Shown here piece by piece: positions 38,259 through 46,629 of a stretch of DNA of 64,000 nucleotides (its first letter is position 1; each line of letters begins with the position of its first letter). The stretch comes from Streptomyces sp. NBC_00539 (GTDB lineage Bacteria; Actinomycetota; Actinomycetes; Streptomycetales; Streptomycetaceae), in the NCBI RefSeq assembly GCF_036346105.1, contig NZ_CP107811.1:3168501-3232500 (forward strand), in the 5' to 3' direction. Under the pieces are notes generated by a model. The model did not search any database. It was not told where the DNA came from and saw nothing but the letters and a program-made list of their open reading frames with translations. The position numbers were made by a program, and so were the translations under genes.

Positions 38259-38912
38259 TCAGACCTCGCGGGTACGGACGTACTCCGCGAGCCACTCGGG
38301 CAGCGCGGTCAGGTCCTTGAGTACGACGTCGGCACCGGCCGCGCGCAGCTCGGGCTCGGGGCACGGGCCGGTCGGCACGGAAACCGACACCGCCCCGGCG
38401 GCGCGCGCCCCGCGCACGTCGCCGACGTGGTCGCCGACGTAAACCTGCGCCCCGTACTCGCGCAGGGCCTCCGCCTTGGCCTCGGCCCACAGCCAGCCGA
38501 TGACGGCGTCGGGCTCGATGCCGAGGTGCTCCAGGTGCATGCGGGCGTTGGGCTCGTTCTTGGCGGTCACGACGATCGCCCGCCCGCCCATCCCCTGCAC
38601 GGCCTTGATCGCCTCACGGGCACCGGGCATCGCGGGGGTGGAGTGGATGGCGTGCGTGGCGTAGATCTCCCGGTACCGGTCGACCATCGCCGGGATCTGC
38701 TCTTCGGGGAACCACCGGGCGATCTCCTCCTCCAGCGGCGGTCCGAGCCGGGTGACGGCCTCGTCGGCGTCGATGAAGGTCCCGGTCTCCGCGGAAAGCG
38801 CCTGGTAGTTGGCTCTGATGCCGGGGCGGGAGTCGATGAGAGTCATGTCGAGGTCGAATCCGACCGTCAACTGCGGGACGGGGGGTGCGGTGGGGGGCGT
38901 CTCGGAACTCAT
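38259..38912 (-). CDS. HAD family hydrolase (phosphatase)
   Basis: This 217-residue haloacid-dehalogenase-fold enzyme probably hydrolyses a small phosphate ester. Motif I is FDLDMTLIDSR (about 19-29), motif II is the Thr in VVTAK (about 115), and motif IV is VGDHVGDVRGARAAG (about 158-172). Spacing puts an alpha-helical cap at about 32-90, as in phosphoglycolate phosphatase relatives. Of two in-frame ATGs, the one at 38912 lies 7 nt after CACAAT (38920-38925), fitting a leaderless start. The ATG at 38921 lies inside that hexamer. Confidence 0.88.
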   Translation of the reverse strand: MSSETPPTAPPVPQLTVGFDLDMTLIDSRPGIRANYQALSAETGTFIDADEAVTRLGPPLEEEIARWFPEEQIPAMVDRYREIYATHAIHSTPAMPGAREAIKAVQGMGGRAIVVTAKNEPNARMHLEHLGIEPDAVIGWLWAEAKAEALREYGAQVYVGDHVGDVRGARAAGAVSVSVPTGPCPEPELRAAGADVVLKDLTALPEWLAEYVRTREV

Positions 38913-39079
38913 GGGTGCCATTGTGCCGAGACCGGTCGGACCGGAGGGAACAGGTGCGCGGCCCCGGGTGGCCGGGGGATGAAATGTGCGGACTTGTCAG
39001 CCCAGAACCCCCCTCCTGCTATAGGCCCCCTCAAGCAATCCATGACGCCGTGTCGAAGCAACCGGAAACCCCACCACCG

Positions 39080-39095
39080 CTTACCGGCCGGTAAG
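39080..39095. promoter_or_regulatory. Perfect 16-bp palindrome, orphan TetR-type operator candidate
   Basis: CTTACCGGCCGGTAAG is a perfect dyad of the kind bound by TetR-family regulators in actinobacteria. The nearest start on either strand is over 150 bp away and no TetR gene is close. Function is inferred from sequence form only. Confidence 0.5.
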
Positions 39096-39187
39096 TCCGA
39101 AATCCACCCTCGTGCGGTGCGCCCTTTTCAGCCCAGTCCCCCCTAAATCCGGCCACCCGAGCCGCTCCGACCGGGCACCACCTCGGC

Positions 39188-39315
39188 AACCCAGCCCCGC
39201 CGGCGCCCCGCCAAATCCAGCCCCGCCGACGCCCCGGCAAACCCAGCCCCGCCGGCGTTTGAGGCGCGGGGTGCGGGGCGGAGCCCCGGAAAGCCCGGCG
39301 CAGCCGGGGCCGCTT
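39188..39315. repeat. Tandem 26-bp units plus dispersed repeat copy B
   Basis: Three 26-bp units sharing AANCCAGCCCCGCCGNCG run from about 39198 to 39268. The last merges into the element GGCGTTTGAGGCGCGGGG, a GGGGCGGAGCCCC hairpin and a CCGG-rich tail. The element matches the copy near 28471-28557. Confidence 0.7.
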
Positions 39316-39372
39316 CGCGCCGCTGCACCGCAGACGAACCCGCCCGCAGCGCAGCGGCCCCGCACGCGCACC

Positions 39373-40386
39373 TCAGGCCCGGCGCGAGCGCCACGCCACG
39401 TACGCCGCCGCCACCAGGCCGGACACCCGCGCCAGCACCGGCCACATGTCCTGGAAGACCGCCCCCAGCTCCTGGTCCCCCAGCGCCTCCCCCCAGCGCC
39501 CGGCGTGCCGCCCCCACAGCCACACCACGGCCCCCGCGAACACCACCCCCGGCACCCCGAACACCACCGCCTTGCGCTCCGTCGGCCCCAGCACCCGGGA
39601 CCCGTACGGCAGCAGGAAGCCGACCGCCAGGACCAGCCAGTACCCCGACACCGCCCCCGCGACCAGCACCACCGCCGCCAGCAGCAGGAACATGTTCGGC
39701 TTCGGCCGGGCAGCCACCACCGGAACCACCGCCGCCGCCGGCGCAGCCGCGGCCGGGACCCCCTTCCGCCGCTCCCGCAGGGCCCGTACGACCACCCGCA
39801 CCCGGGACGGCGTACCCGGCGCCGCCCCGGCGACAGGGGCCGCCCCCTTCTCGGCGCCCTCGGCACCCTCGGCGTCCTCGTCCTCCCCGAACCGGTCCGG
39901 GATCTCGATCCCCCCGGCGAACCCCTCCACCTGCGGCCCCGCCCCGTAGCCGCTCGGCCCGAGCCGCCACCAGTCCGGCTCGCCGTCGTCGCCGTCGCCC
40001 AGCTCGTCCAGACCGGCCAGGTGCGGCGGCACGTTCTCCGCCGGCCGCGGCTCCGGCGTCTGCTTGCGCCGCACGCCCCCGCGCCCACCGCCCCGCTGCT
40101 CCGGCACCGAAGACACGGACGGCACCGAAGGCGCCGACAGCACCTCCGGCGAGGCCGCCGCCCCCGGCACCCCGGCCAGCACCTCCTCCGGCGTACCGAT
40201 CCGCTCCAGGATCCGCCGGACCGCCGCCGGCGTCTCCGGCTCGTACTTGGCGCGCCGCCGGTCGATCTCGTCCCGCAGCCCCGCCACCAGCCGCATCCGG
40301 TCCCCCGACGACAGCTGCCTGCGCTGCGCCAAGTCCCCGACCCTGCTCAGGTATTCGTAGACCAGCTGGTCACTCTCGATCCCCAC
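39373..40386 (-). CDS. Membrane protein with HAAS-like N-terminus
   Basis: This 337-residue protein has three parts. A helical N-terminal domain (about 5-70) contains LVYEYLSRVGDLAQR, RLVAGLRDEIDRRR and RILERIGTPEEVLAG, resembling the HAAS/DUF1700-type domain. An acidic, Pro/Glu-rich low-complexity middle follows (about 75-225). The C-terminal part has about four membrane helices (about 230-335). The GTG at 40386 follows GGAGGAGG. HAAS domains often sit with PadR regulators, but none is here. It is divergent from the helicase-associated gene. The function is unknown. Confidence 0.78.
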   Translation of the reverse strand: MGIESDQLVYEYLSRVGDLAQRRQLSSGDRMRLVAGLRDEIDRRRAKYEPETPAAVRRILERIGTPEEVLAGVPGAAASPEVLSAPSVPSVSSVPEQRGGGRGGVRRKQTPEPRPAENVPPHLAGLDELGDGDDGEPDWWRLGPSGYGAGPQVEGFAGGIEIPDRFGEDEDAEGAEGAEKGAAPVAGAAPGTPSRVRVVVRALRERRKGVPAAAAPAAAVVPVVAARPKPNMFLLLAAVVLVAGAVSGYWLVLAVGFLLPYGSRVLGPTERKAVVFGVPGVVFAGAVVWLWGRHAGRWGEALGDQELGAVFQDMWPVLARVSGLVAAAYVAWRSRRA

Positions 40387-40528
40387 GCCCCGCCTCCTCC
40401 CGTCCCGCCTGACCCGAAGGTAGCGCGTACGCCGTGGGGCCGCTGGCGGCGCAACGGAGACCGCAGCGGATACCGTTGACCGGATGGGGACCGGCCGACG
40501 GACCGGCCGACGCGACCAGGAGGCGACC

Positions 40529-43009
40529 GTGCCCGACCCAAGCACCGCGGAGCCAAGCACCGCCCAGGCCCGCACCGCGGAGGCCACCGCCGCCGCGGCC
40601 ACCGCCCCGCGCTCCCTCGCCGAGGCGCTCCGCGCCCGCGACGACGTGGCCCTCGCCGCGCTGCTGCACGCCCGCCCGGACCTGCTGACCCCGGTGCCCG
40701 GCGACGTCACCCAGCTCGCCACCCGCGCCGGGACCCGCGCCTCCGTGGTCCGCGCGCTGGACCGCCTCGACCGGTTCGCCCTCCAGACGGCCGAGGCCCT
40801 GGCGGTCGCCCCGGACCCCTGCCCGTACCCGGTGCTGGAGTCGCTGCTGGCCGGCGACACCGGCAGCTCCGGCGAGGACAACGGTGCCCGCGCCGCCCTC
40901 CCCCGGGCCCTCGGCACCCTGCGCGACCAGGCACTGGTGTGGGGGGACGACGACCGGCTCCGCCTGGTCCGCACCGCCCGCGAGCTGCTCGCCCCGTCCC
41001 CGGCCCGCCCCTCCCCCACCGGCCTGGGCCCCACCGTCGCCGAGGCCACCTCCGGGATGTCCCCGAACCGGATCCAGGAGATCGTGGCGACCGCCGGGCT
41101 GCCCGCCACCCACGACCCCGTCTCCGCCGTGTCCGCGCTGACCGCCCTGTTCACCGACCCCGAGCGGATGTCGGCGCTGCTGGACCAGGCCCCGGCGGAG
41201 GCCCACCAGGTGCTGGGCCGGCTCGTGTGGGGGCCGCCGTACGGGGAGGTGACCCCCGATCCGACTCCGCCGGTGCGCTGGCTGCGCGACCGGGGTCTGC
41301 TGCTGCCCGCCTCGGCGCGCACCGTCGTACTGCCCCGCGAGGTGGCGCTGTACCTGCGCGGCGGGCTCGCCCACCGGGTGACGGAGCCGGTCGCGCCCCC
41401 CGTACGGCTGCACCGCGAGCACCGTCCACAGCTTGTGGACGCGAACGCGGCGGGGCAGGCGCTGGCGGCGCTGTCGACCGTGGAGGAGCTCGTCAAGTCC
41501 TGGGAGCACGCCGGTCCCCCGGTGCTGCGGGCCGGCGGCCTGTCCGTACGGGACCTCAAGCGGACCGCGGCCGCCCTGGACACCACCGAGCAGTCGGCGG
41601 CGTTCTGGGCCGAACTCGCCTACGCCTCCGGACTGGTGGCCGGTGACGCCGAGGCGGACGAGCGGTACGCGCCCACCCCCGCCTTCGACGGGTGGCTCGA
41701 ACTCCCGCCCGCCGAGCGCTGGTCGGCGCTGGTACGGGCGTGGCTGCCGGCGACCCGCACGGCCGGGCTGGTCGGCGAACAGGACAGCAAGGGGCGCACG
41801 TTGTCGGCGCTCGGCCCCGACCTGGACCGCTCGGCCGCCGCCGAGGTCCGCCACCGCGTCCTCGTGCTCCTCGCCGAGCTGCCGGAGGGCGGCTCGCCCG
41901 AGCCGGACGCGCTGCTGGCCCGGCTCGCGTGGGAGCGCCCGCCGCGCGGCACCAGCGACCTGCGGGCCCGCCTCGCGCACTGGACGCTGACCGAGGCGGA
42001 GGTCCTCGGCGTCACCGGCCGGGGCGCGCTCAGCGCGTTCGGCCGCGCCCTGCTGGAGGGCCGCGACCCGGCGCCGGTGCTCGCCCCGCAGCTGCCGGAA
42101 CCGGTGGACCACGTCCTGCTGCAGGCCGACCTGACGGCCGTGGCCCCGGGCCCGCTGCGGCGGCCGCTCGGCGACACCCTGGCGGTGCTCGCGGAGGTGG
42201 AGTCCAAGGGCGGCGCGACGGTGTACCGCTTCACGCCGGGCTCGGTGCGCCGGGCCCTGGACGCCGGGCACACCGCCGTCGACCTGCACGCCTTCCTCGC
42301 CGAGCACAGCCGTACCCCGGTCCCGCAGCCGCTGTCGTACCTCATCGACGACGTGGCCCGGCGTCACGGGCACCTGCGGGTCGGCGCCGCCTCCTCGTAC
42401 CTGCGCTGCGACGACGACGGCATGCTGAACGAGATCCTGGCCGACAAGCGCTCCGCCGGGCTGGGGCTGCGGCGGCTCGCGCCGACGGTGCTGGCCGCGC
42501 AGGCCGAACCGGGGGCCCTGCTCGACGGGCTGCGCGCGATGGGCTACGCGCCGGCCGCGGAGTCCCGTTCGGGCGACGTGGTGGTGGCCCGGGCGGACGC
42601 GCACCGCACTCCGGCGCGGTCGGCGCCCGCGCCGGTGCCGGACGGCCCGCCGGTGCCCGACGCGACCCTGCTCGGGGCGGCCGTACGGGCGATCCGCGCG
42701 GGCGACCTGGCGGCGACGGCGGTGCGCAAGGACCCGGCCGGCCCTGCCCCGGGCGGCAGCCGCCCCGGCGACCTCCCGCGCACGAGCGCGGCGGAGACCC
42801 TCGCGACGGTGCAGGCGGCCGCGCTGACCGGCTCGGCGGTGTGGATCGGGTACGTGAACGCGGAGGGCGCGGCGAGCCAGCGGGTCATCGCCCCGGTCCG
42901 GGTCGAGGGCGGCTTCGTCACCGGCTACGACCACACGGCGGACGAGGTCCGCACCTTCGCCCTCCACCGCATCACGGGCGTGGCGGAACTCGCGGAGGAC
43001 CAGGTGTAG
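40529..43009 (+). CDS. Helicase-associated protein with XPB-N-like and WYL-like domains
   Basis: This 826-residue protein is annotated in actinobacteria as helicase C-terminal-domain (Helicase_C_3) protein. No Walker A or DEAD motor motifs are seen. The N-terminal 500 residues are helical, including winged-helix-like TRAGTRASVVRALDRLDRF (about 66-84). Residues about 525-680 (HVLLQADLTAVAPGP, then ATVYRFTPGSVRRALDAG, then SYLIDDVARRHG) resemble the N-terminal damage-recognition-like region of the XPB gene 0.8 kb downstream. Residues about 752-822 look like a WYL domain (WIGYVNAEGAASQRVIAPVR, FALHRITGVAEL). The GTG at 40529 follows AGGAGG at 5 nt. An in-frame ATG at 40484, 7 nt after TACCGT, is a leaderless alternative. 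It is probably an XPB accessory factor. Confidence 0.82.
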   Translation: MPDPSTAEPSTAQARTAEATAAAATAPRSLAEALRARDDVALAALLHARPDLLTPVPGDVTQLATRAGTRASVVRALDRLDRFALQTAEALAVAPDPCPYPVLESLLAGDTGSSGEDNGARAALPRALGTLRDQALVWGDDDRLRLVRTARELLAPSPARPSPTGLGPTVAEATSGMSPNRIQEIVATAGLPATHDPVSAVSALTALFTDPERMSALLDQAPAEAHQVLGRLVWGPPYGEVTPDPTPPVRWLRDRGLLLPASARTVVLPREVALYLRGGLAHRVTEPVAPPVRLHREHRPQLVDANAAGQALAALSTVEELVKSWEHAGPPVLRAGGLSVRDLKRTAAALDTTEQSAAFWAELAYASGLVAGDAEADERYAPTPAFDGWLELPPAERWSALVRAWLPATRTAGLVGEQDSKGRTLSALGPDLDRSAAAEVRHRVLVLLAELPEGGSPEPDALLARLAWERPPRGTSDLRARLAHWTLTEAEVLGVTGRGALSAFGRALLEGRDPAPVLAPQLPEPVDHVLLQADLTAVAPGPLRRPLGDTLAVLAEVESKGGATVYRFTPGSVRRALDAGHTAVDLHAFLAEHSRTPVPQPLSYLIDDVARRHGHLRVGAASSYLRCDDDGMLNEILADKRSAGLGLRRLAPTVLAAQAEPGALLDGLRAMGYAPAAESRSGDVVVARADAHRTPARSAPAPVPDGPPVPDATLLGAAVRAIRAGDLAATAVRKDPAGPAPGGSRPGDLPRTSAAETLATVQAAALTGSAVWIGYVNAEGAASQRVIAPVRVEGGFVTGYDHTADEVRTFALHRITGVAELAEDQV

Positions 43010-43119
43010 GGCGGAACGCGCACAGGACCAGGTCCAGGCCGTCTCTCCCGGATCGTGCCTGACCGCGCCGCCGGCGAAAACCGCTGGCCCGGCGGCGGCT
43101 GCGCCCGCACCCTGGGGGC

Positions 43120-43710
43120 ATGTCCGCACAGCCCGCCCGCGCGATCCGCGCCGCCCACACCGCCTCCACCGTCACCGTCTACCAGGCGTACGCGCCCGCC
43201 CTGGGGCTCCCGGCGGCCCGTGACGGGCGGTTCCCGGCGGCCTGGAAGCGCGAGCGGATGACCTGGATCAAGCCCTCGTTCCTGTGGATGATGTACCGCT
43301 GCGGCTGGGCCACCAAGACCGACCAGGAGACGGTGCTGGCCGTCGAGATCACCCGCGAGGGCTTCGACCGGGCCCTGGCCGGGGCCTGCCTGTCCCACTT
43401 CGAACCCGGCACCCATACCGACCGCGCCGCCTGGCGCGAGGCGCTGTCCCGCTCGGCGGCCCGCGTGCAGTGGGACCCCGAACGCGACCTGCACCTGAAT
43501 CCGTTGCCGTACCGCTCGCTCCAGCTGGGCCTGTCGGGCCCGGCCTCCCGCGCCTACGCCGACACCTGGACGGTCTCCATCCGCGACGTCACCCCGCTCG
43601 CGCGGGAGGTCCACGCCCTGCTCCGCTCCGGCCGCGCGGACGCCGCCCGTGCCCTGCTGCCCGCCGAACCCCCGTACCCCACCGCCCCCCTCCCCCACCT
43701 GGGCGCGTAG
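43120..43710 (+). CDS. DUF4291 family protein
   Basis: This 196-residue cytoplasmic protein has the DUF4291 signature RMTWIKPSFLWMMYRCGWAT (about 46-65), then DQETVLAVEITREGFD, and DPERDLHLNPLPYRSLQLGL (about 124-143). The function is unknown. CACCCT ends 6 nt before the ATG at 43120, so the start may be leaderless. It sits between the helicase-associated gene and XPB on the same strand. That position may be accidental, because DUF4291 also occurs in many unrelated contexts. Confidence 0.88.
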   Translation: MSAQPARAIRAAHTASTVTVYQAYAPALGLPAARDGRFPAAWKRERMTWIKPSFLWMMYRCGWATKTDQETVLAVEITREGFDRALAGACLSHFEPGTHTDRAAWREALSRSAARVQWDPERDLHLNPLPYRSLQLGLSGPASRAYADTWTVSIRDVTPLAREVHALLRSGRADAARALLPAEPPYPTAPLPHLGA

Positions 43711-43821
43711 TCCTCCTCACTCGGCGGCCCGCGAACCGCCCCGACCACGCGGCGATGCGGCAGACTGGAGGTTTGGCCGTCCGCGCCCGGGCGGCCCACC
43801 CCACGCCGGAAAGGGACGCGT

Positions 43822-45465
43822 GTGAACGGGCCTCTCATCGTCCAGAGTGACAAAACCCTTCTTCTCGAGGTCGACCACGAGCTGGCCGGGGCCGCGCGGC
43901 GGGCCATCGCGCCCTTCGCCGAGCTGGAGCGGGCGCCCGAGCACATCCACACCTACCGGATCACCCCGCTCGGGCTGTGGAACGCCCGGGCCGCCGGGCA
44001 CGACGCGGAGCAGGTGGTGGACGCGCTCGTCGAGTTCTCCCGCTACCCCGTGCCGCACGCGCTGCTCGTCGACGTCGCCGAGACCATGGCCCGCTACGGG
44101 CGGCTGACCCTGTCCAAGCACCCCGTCCACGGGCTGGTGCTGACCAGCACCGACCGGCCCGTGCTGGAGGAGATCCTGCGGTCCAAGCGGATCACCCCCC
44201 TGGTCGGGGCCCGGCTCGACCCGGACACCGTGGCCGTGCACCCCTCCGAGCGCGGTCAGATCAAGCAGACCCTGCTCAAGCTGGGCTGGCCGGCCGAGGA
44301 CCTCGCCGGGTACGTCGACGGCGAGGCGCACGCCATCGACCTGGTCGAGGACGGCTGGGCGCTGCGGCCGTACCAGCAGCAGGCCGTCGAAGGGTTCTGG
44401 CACGGCGGCTCCGGCGTCGTCGTGCTGCCCTGCGGCGCCGGCAAGACGCTCGTCGGCGCGGGCGCCATGGCGATGGCCAAGGCGACCACGCTGATCCTCG
44501 TCACCAACACCGTCTCGGCCCGGCAGTGGAAGCACGAGCTGGTCAAGCGGACCTCGCTGACGGAGGAGGAGATCGGCGAGTACTCCGGCACCCGCAAGGA
44601 GATCCGGCCCGTCACCATCGCCACCTACCAGGTGCTGACGACGAAGCGGAAGGGCGTCTACCCGCACCTGGAGCTGTTCGACTCCCGGGACTGGGGCCTG
44701 ATCCTCTATGACGAGGTGCACCTGCTGCCCGCGCCGGTCTTCAAGTTCACGGCCGACCTCCAGGCCCGGCGGCGGCTCGGCCTGACCGCGACCCTGGTCC
44801 GGGAGGACGGCCGCGAGTCGGACGTGTTCTCCCTGATCGGCCCCAAGCGGTTCGACGCGCCGTGGAAGGAGATCGAGGCGCAGGGCTACATCGCGCCGGC
44901 GGACTGCGTCGAGGTGCGGGTGAACCTCACCGACTCGGAGCGGCTCGCGTACGCGACCGCCGAGACGGAGGAGAAGTACCGCTACTGCGCGACGACCGCG
45001 ACGAAGCGGAAGGTCACCGAGGCGCTGGTGCGCAAGCACCGGGGCGAGCAGACCCTGGTCATCGGGCAGTACATCGACCAGCTCGACGAACTCGGCGAGC
45101 ACCTCGACGCGCCCGTCATCAAGGGCGAGACCTCCAACGCGCAGCGCGAGAAGCTCTTCAACGCCTTCCGCGAGGGCGAGATCAACGTGCTGGTCGTCTC
45201 GAAGGTCGCGAACTTCTCCATCGACCTGCCGGAGGCGACCGTCGCGATCCAGGTGTCCGGCACCTTCGGCTCGCGCCAGGAGGAGGCGCAGCGCCTCGGC
45301 CGTGTCCTGCGCCCGAAGGCGGACGGGCACGAGGCGCGGTTCTACTCGGTCGTCGCGCGCGACACGATCGACCAGGACTTCGCCGCGCACCGCCAGCGCT
45401 TCCTGGCGGAGCAGGGCTACGCCTACCGGATCATGGATGCCGACGAGCTGCTGGCGAGCGACTGA
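43822..45465 (+). CDS. XPB-type DNA repair helicase
   Basis: This 547-residue superfamily 2 helicase has an N-terminal XPB/Ssl2-like domain at about 1-130, then a RecA1 domain with Walker A LPCGAGKT (202-209) and DEVH box (297-300). The XPB-specific RED motif follows (VREDGRE, Arg327-Asp329). RecA2 contains the QEEAQRLGRVLRPK motif VI. Eukaryotic and archaeal XPB open DNA for transcription and nucleotide excision repair. The bacterial role is less clear. The GTG at 43822 follows GGAAAGGGA. The helicase-associated gene upstream shares its N-terminal domain type. Its last 35 bp overlap the convergent membrane-protein frame. Confidence 0.95.
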   Translation: MNGPLIVQSDKTLLLEVDHELAGAARRAIAPFAELERAPEHIHTYRITPLGLWNARAAGHDAEQVVDALVEFSRYPVPHALLVDVAETMARYGRLTLSKHPVHGLVLTSTDRPVLEEILRSKRITPLVGARLDPDTVAVHPSERGQIKQTLLKLGWPAEDLAGYVDGEAHAIDLVEDGWALRPYQQQAVEGFWHGGSGVVVLPCGAGKTLVGAGAMAMAKATTLILVTNTVSARQWKHELVKRTSLTEEEIGEYSGTRKEIRPVTIATYQVLTTKRKGVYPHLELFDSRDWGLILYDEVHLLPAPVFKFTADLQARRRLGLTATLVREDGRESDVFSLIGPKRFDAPWKEIEAQGYIAPADCVEVRVNLTDSERLAYATAETEEKYRYCATTATKRKVTEALVRKHRGEQTLVIGQYIDQLDELGEHLDAPVIKGETSNAQREKLFNAFREGEINVLVVSKVANFSIDLPEATVAIQVSGTFGSRQEEAQRLGRVLRPKADGHEARFYSVVARDTIDQDFAAHRQRFLAEQGYAYRIMDADELLASD

Positions 45466-46294
45466 CCCCGGCCGCACCGGCTTCGGGCGGGCGGCCCCCG
45501 GCCCGCCGGGGCGCGCCCGCCCGCGAGACGGATGACCTCGGCGGGGGCACCCTCGCGGCCGGGTCCCGGCGGCGGCCTGCGGCGCGCGTCAGGAACGCCA
45601 GCAGCGGAACGCACCAGACCCACAGGTGCGGCAGCTCCGGCAGCAGGGCCCGGCCCCCCACGGCGAGGTGGCGGGTCCAGAAGTCGGCGGAGGCCTGCGG
45701 CAGGACGAGCAGGCCCAGCAGGCCGGTGCCGGCGAAGGCGGCCAGTGCGGTCAGGCCGGTCCGGATCCGCCCGGTCAGCAGCAGGTACGGGATGAGGACC
45801 GCCGGGGTCAGCGTGATCCCGGCGGCGGTGCCCAGCGCGAAGCCCTTGCCCAGTGCCGCGCGCGGCCGGCCGAGGTCCCAGACGGCGACGCAGGCCAGCG
45901 CCAGGTTGATCTGGCCGGGCAGCGGGCTCTGGAACAGCGGCTCCACCCACAGCCCCGCGACGGTTGCGGCCAGGACGTGCCCCGGCCGGGCCCGCAGTCC
46001 CGCGAGGCGGCAGGACCACAAGGTCAGCAGGGCGAGCAGGCCCGCGCTCCCCAGGACGAGCACGGCCTTGAGGACACCGGCCGGCAGCCAGGCGGCGGGC
46101 GTGAACAGGATCGCGGCGAACGGCGGATAGGCGGTGGGCGGGCGCCACTCGGCGGCGGAGAAGCCGTGGACGAGGGCGTTGGCCACCGGGACGCGCGGGG
46201 CGAGGCACAGCACCCCCAGCGCGAGCAGCGAGCCGGTGATCAGCAGGCGGTAAAGGGGCGACGGCGAGCGGGCGGGCTCGGGGCTCGGGGTCAC
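45431..46294 (-). CDS. GT87-family membrane glycosyltransferase-like protein, shortened
   Basis: This 287-residue protein has about seven hydrophobic segments and matches the core of GT87 (DUF2029) polyprenyl-phosphate-dependent mannosyltransferases: TAYPPFAAILFTPAAWLPAG (about 54-73), LFQSPLPGQINLALACVAVWDL and AAGITLTPAVLIPYLLLTGR. Usual members are about 400 residues. Here the first periplasmic loop, which should carry the catalytic Asp in a DLxVY-like motif, is too short and lacks it. The C-terminal helices are missing and are replaced by a Pro/Arg-rich tail that reads antisense over the XPB 3' end. It may be inactive or a decaying gene. TAGGGT ends 7 nt before the GTG at 46294. Confidence 0.65.
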   Translation of the reverse strand: MTPSPEPARSPSPLYRLLITGSLLALGVLCLAPRVPVANALVHGFSAAEWRPPTAYPPFAAILFTPAAWLPAGVLKAVLVLGSAGLLALLTLWSCRLAGLRARPGHVLAATVAGLWVEPLFQSPLPGQINLALACVAVWDLGRPRAALGKGFALGTAAGITLTPAVLIPYLLLTGRIRTGLTALAAFAGTGLLGLLVLPQASADFWTRHLAVGGRALLPELPHLWVWCVPLLAFLTRAAGRRRDPAARVPPPRSSVSRAGAPRRAGGRPPEAGAAGVSRSPAARRHP

Positions 46295-46443
46295 GCGCGT
46301 GACCCTAGTGGATCAGTGGTCCCGGCAGTGGACGACAGTGGCCCGGCAGCGGATCACTGGCCGGACGCCGTCGGGATCAGGCTGGTTCGCGGCAGGCGCC
46401 GACCGCCGTGGACCGGCACCGCTGCGCCCGGGTCACCCCGCGG

Positions 46444-46629
46444 TCAGCGGCGTATGAGGCCCGTCTCCTCGGAGTACTCACCGAGGACGACGACGCTCAC
46501 GGCGGTCGCGGCGAAGACCTTCGCGGCGCGCAGGACGTTGCCGACGCGGTGGCGGGGACGGTGGTCGGAGGTGGCGGTGGCGCCGCGAGGGCGGCCGCCC
46601 CGGATCGGGGTGAAGGTTGCGCTGCTCAT
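46444..46629 (-). CDS. Small conserved-looking hypothetical protein (61 aa)
   Basis: This 61-residue protein has a basic N-terminus (RGGRPRGATATSDHRPRHRVG), an Ala/Val-rich amphipathic or membrane helix (about 32-50), and the acidic-basic end LGEYSEETGLIRR. I recall similar small Streptomyces proteins but cannot name a family. A ribosome binding site GGGGGAGG lies 17 nt upstream and better fits an overlapping three-codon frame (ATG GAT ACA TGA) whose stop overlaps this start, suggesting coupling. It is divergent from the HelD-like gene. Confidence 0.6.
   Translation of the reverse strand: MSSATFTPIRGGRPRGATATSDHRPRHRVGNVLRAAKVFAATAVSVVVLGEYSEETGLIRR

Larger units (their letters stand above)
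38922..39372. other. 451-bp gene-free region with palindrome and repeats
   Basis: No convincing gene lies here; short frames on both strands show no coding bias. It holds the perfect palindrome at 39080-39095 and two related stretches starting TCAGCCCAG and running into C-tracts (near 38998 and 39126). It also contains a tandem AACCCAGCCCCGCCGGCG array and a Streptomyces-type dispersed repeat. It may be the site of a lost gene. Confidence 0.6.

Noticed and set aside
38885-39240. Small frames of 69 codons on both strands in the gene-free region
   Set aside because: They have no ribosome binding sites or leaderless promoters, no codon bias, and run through the palindrome and repeats.
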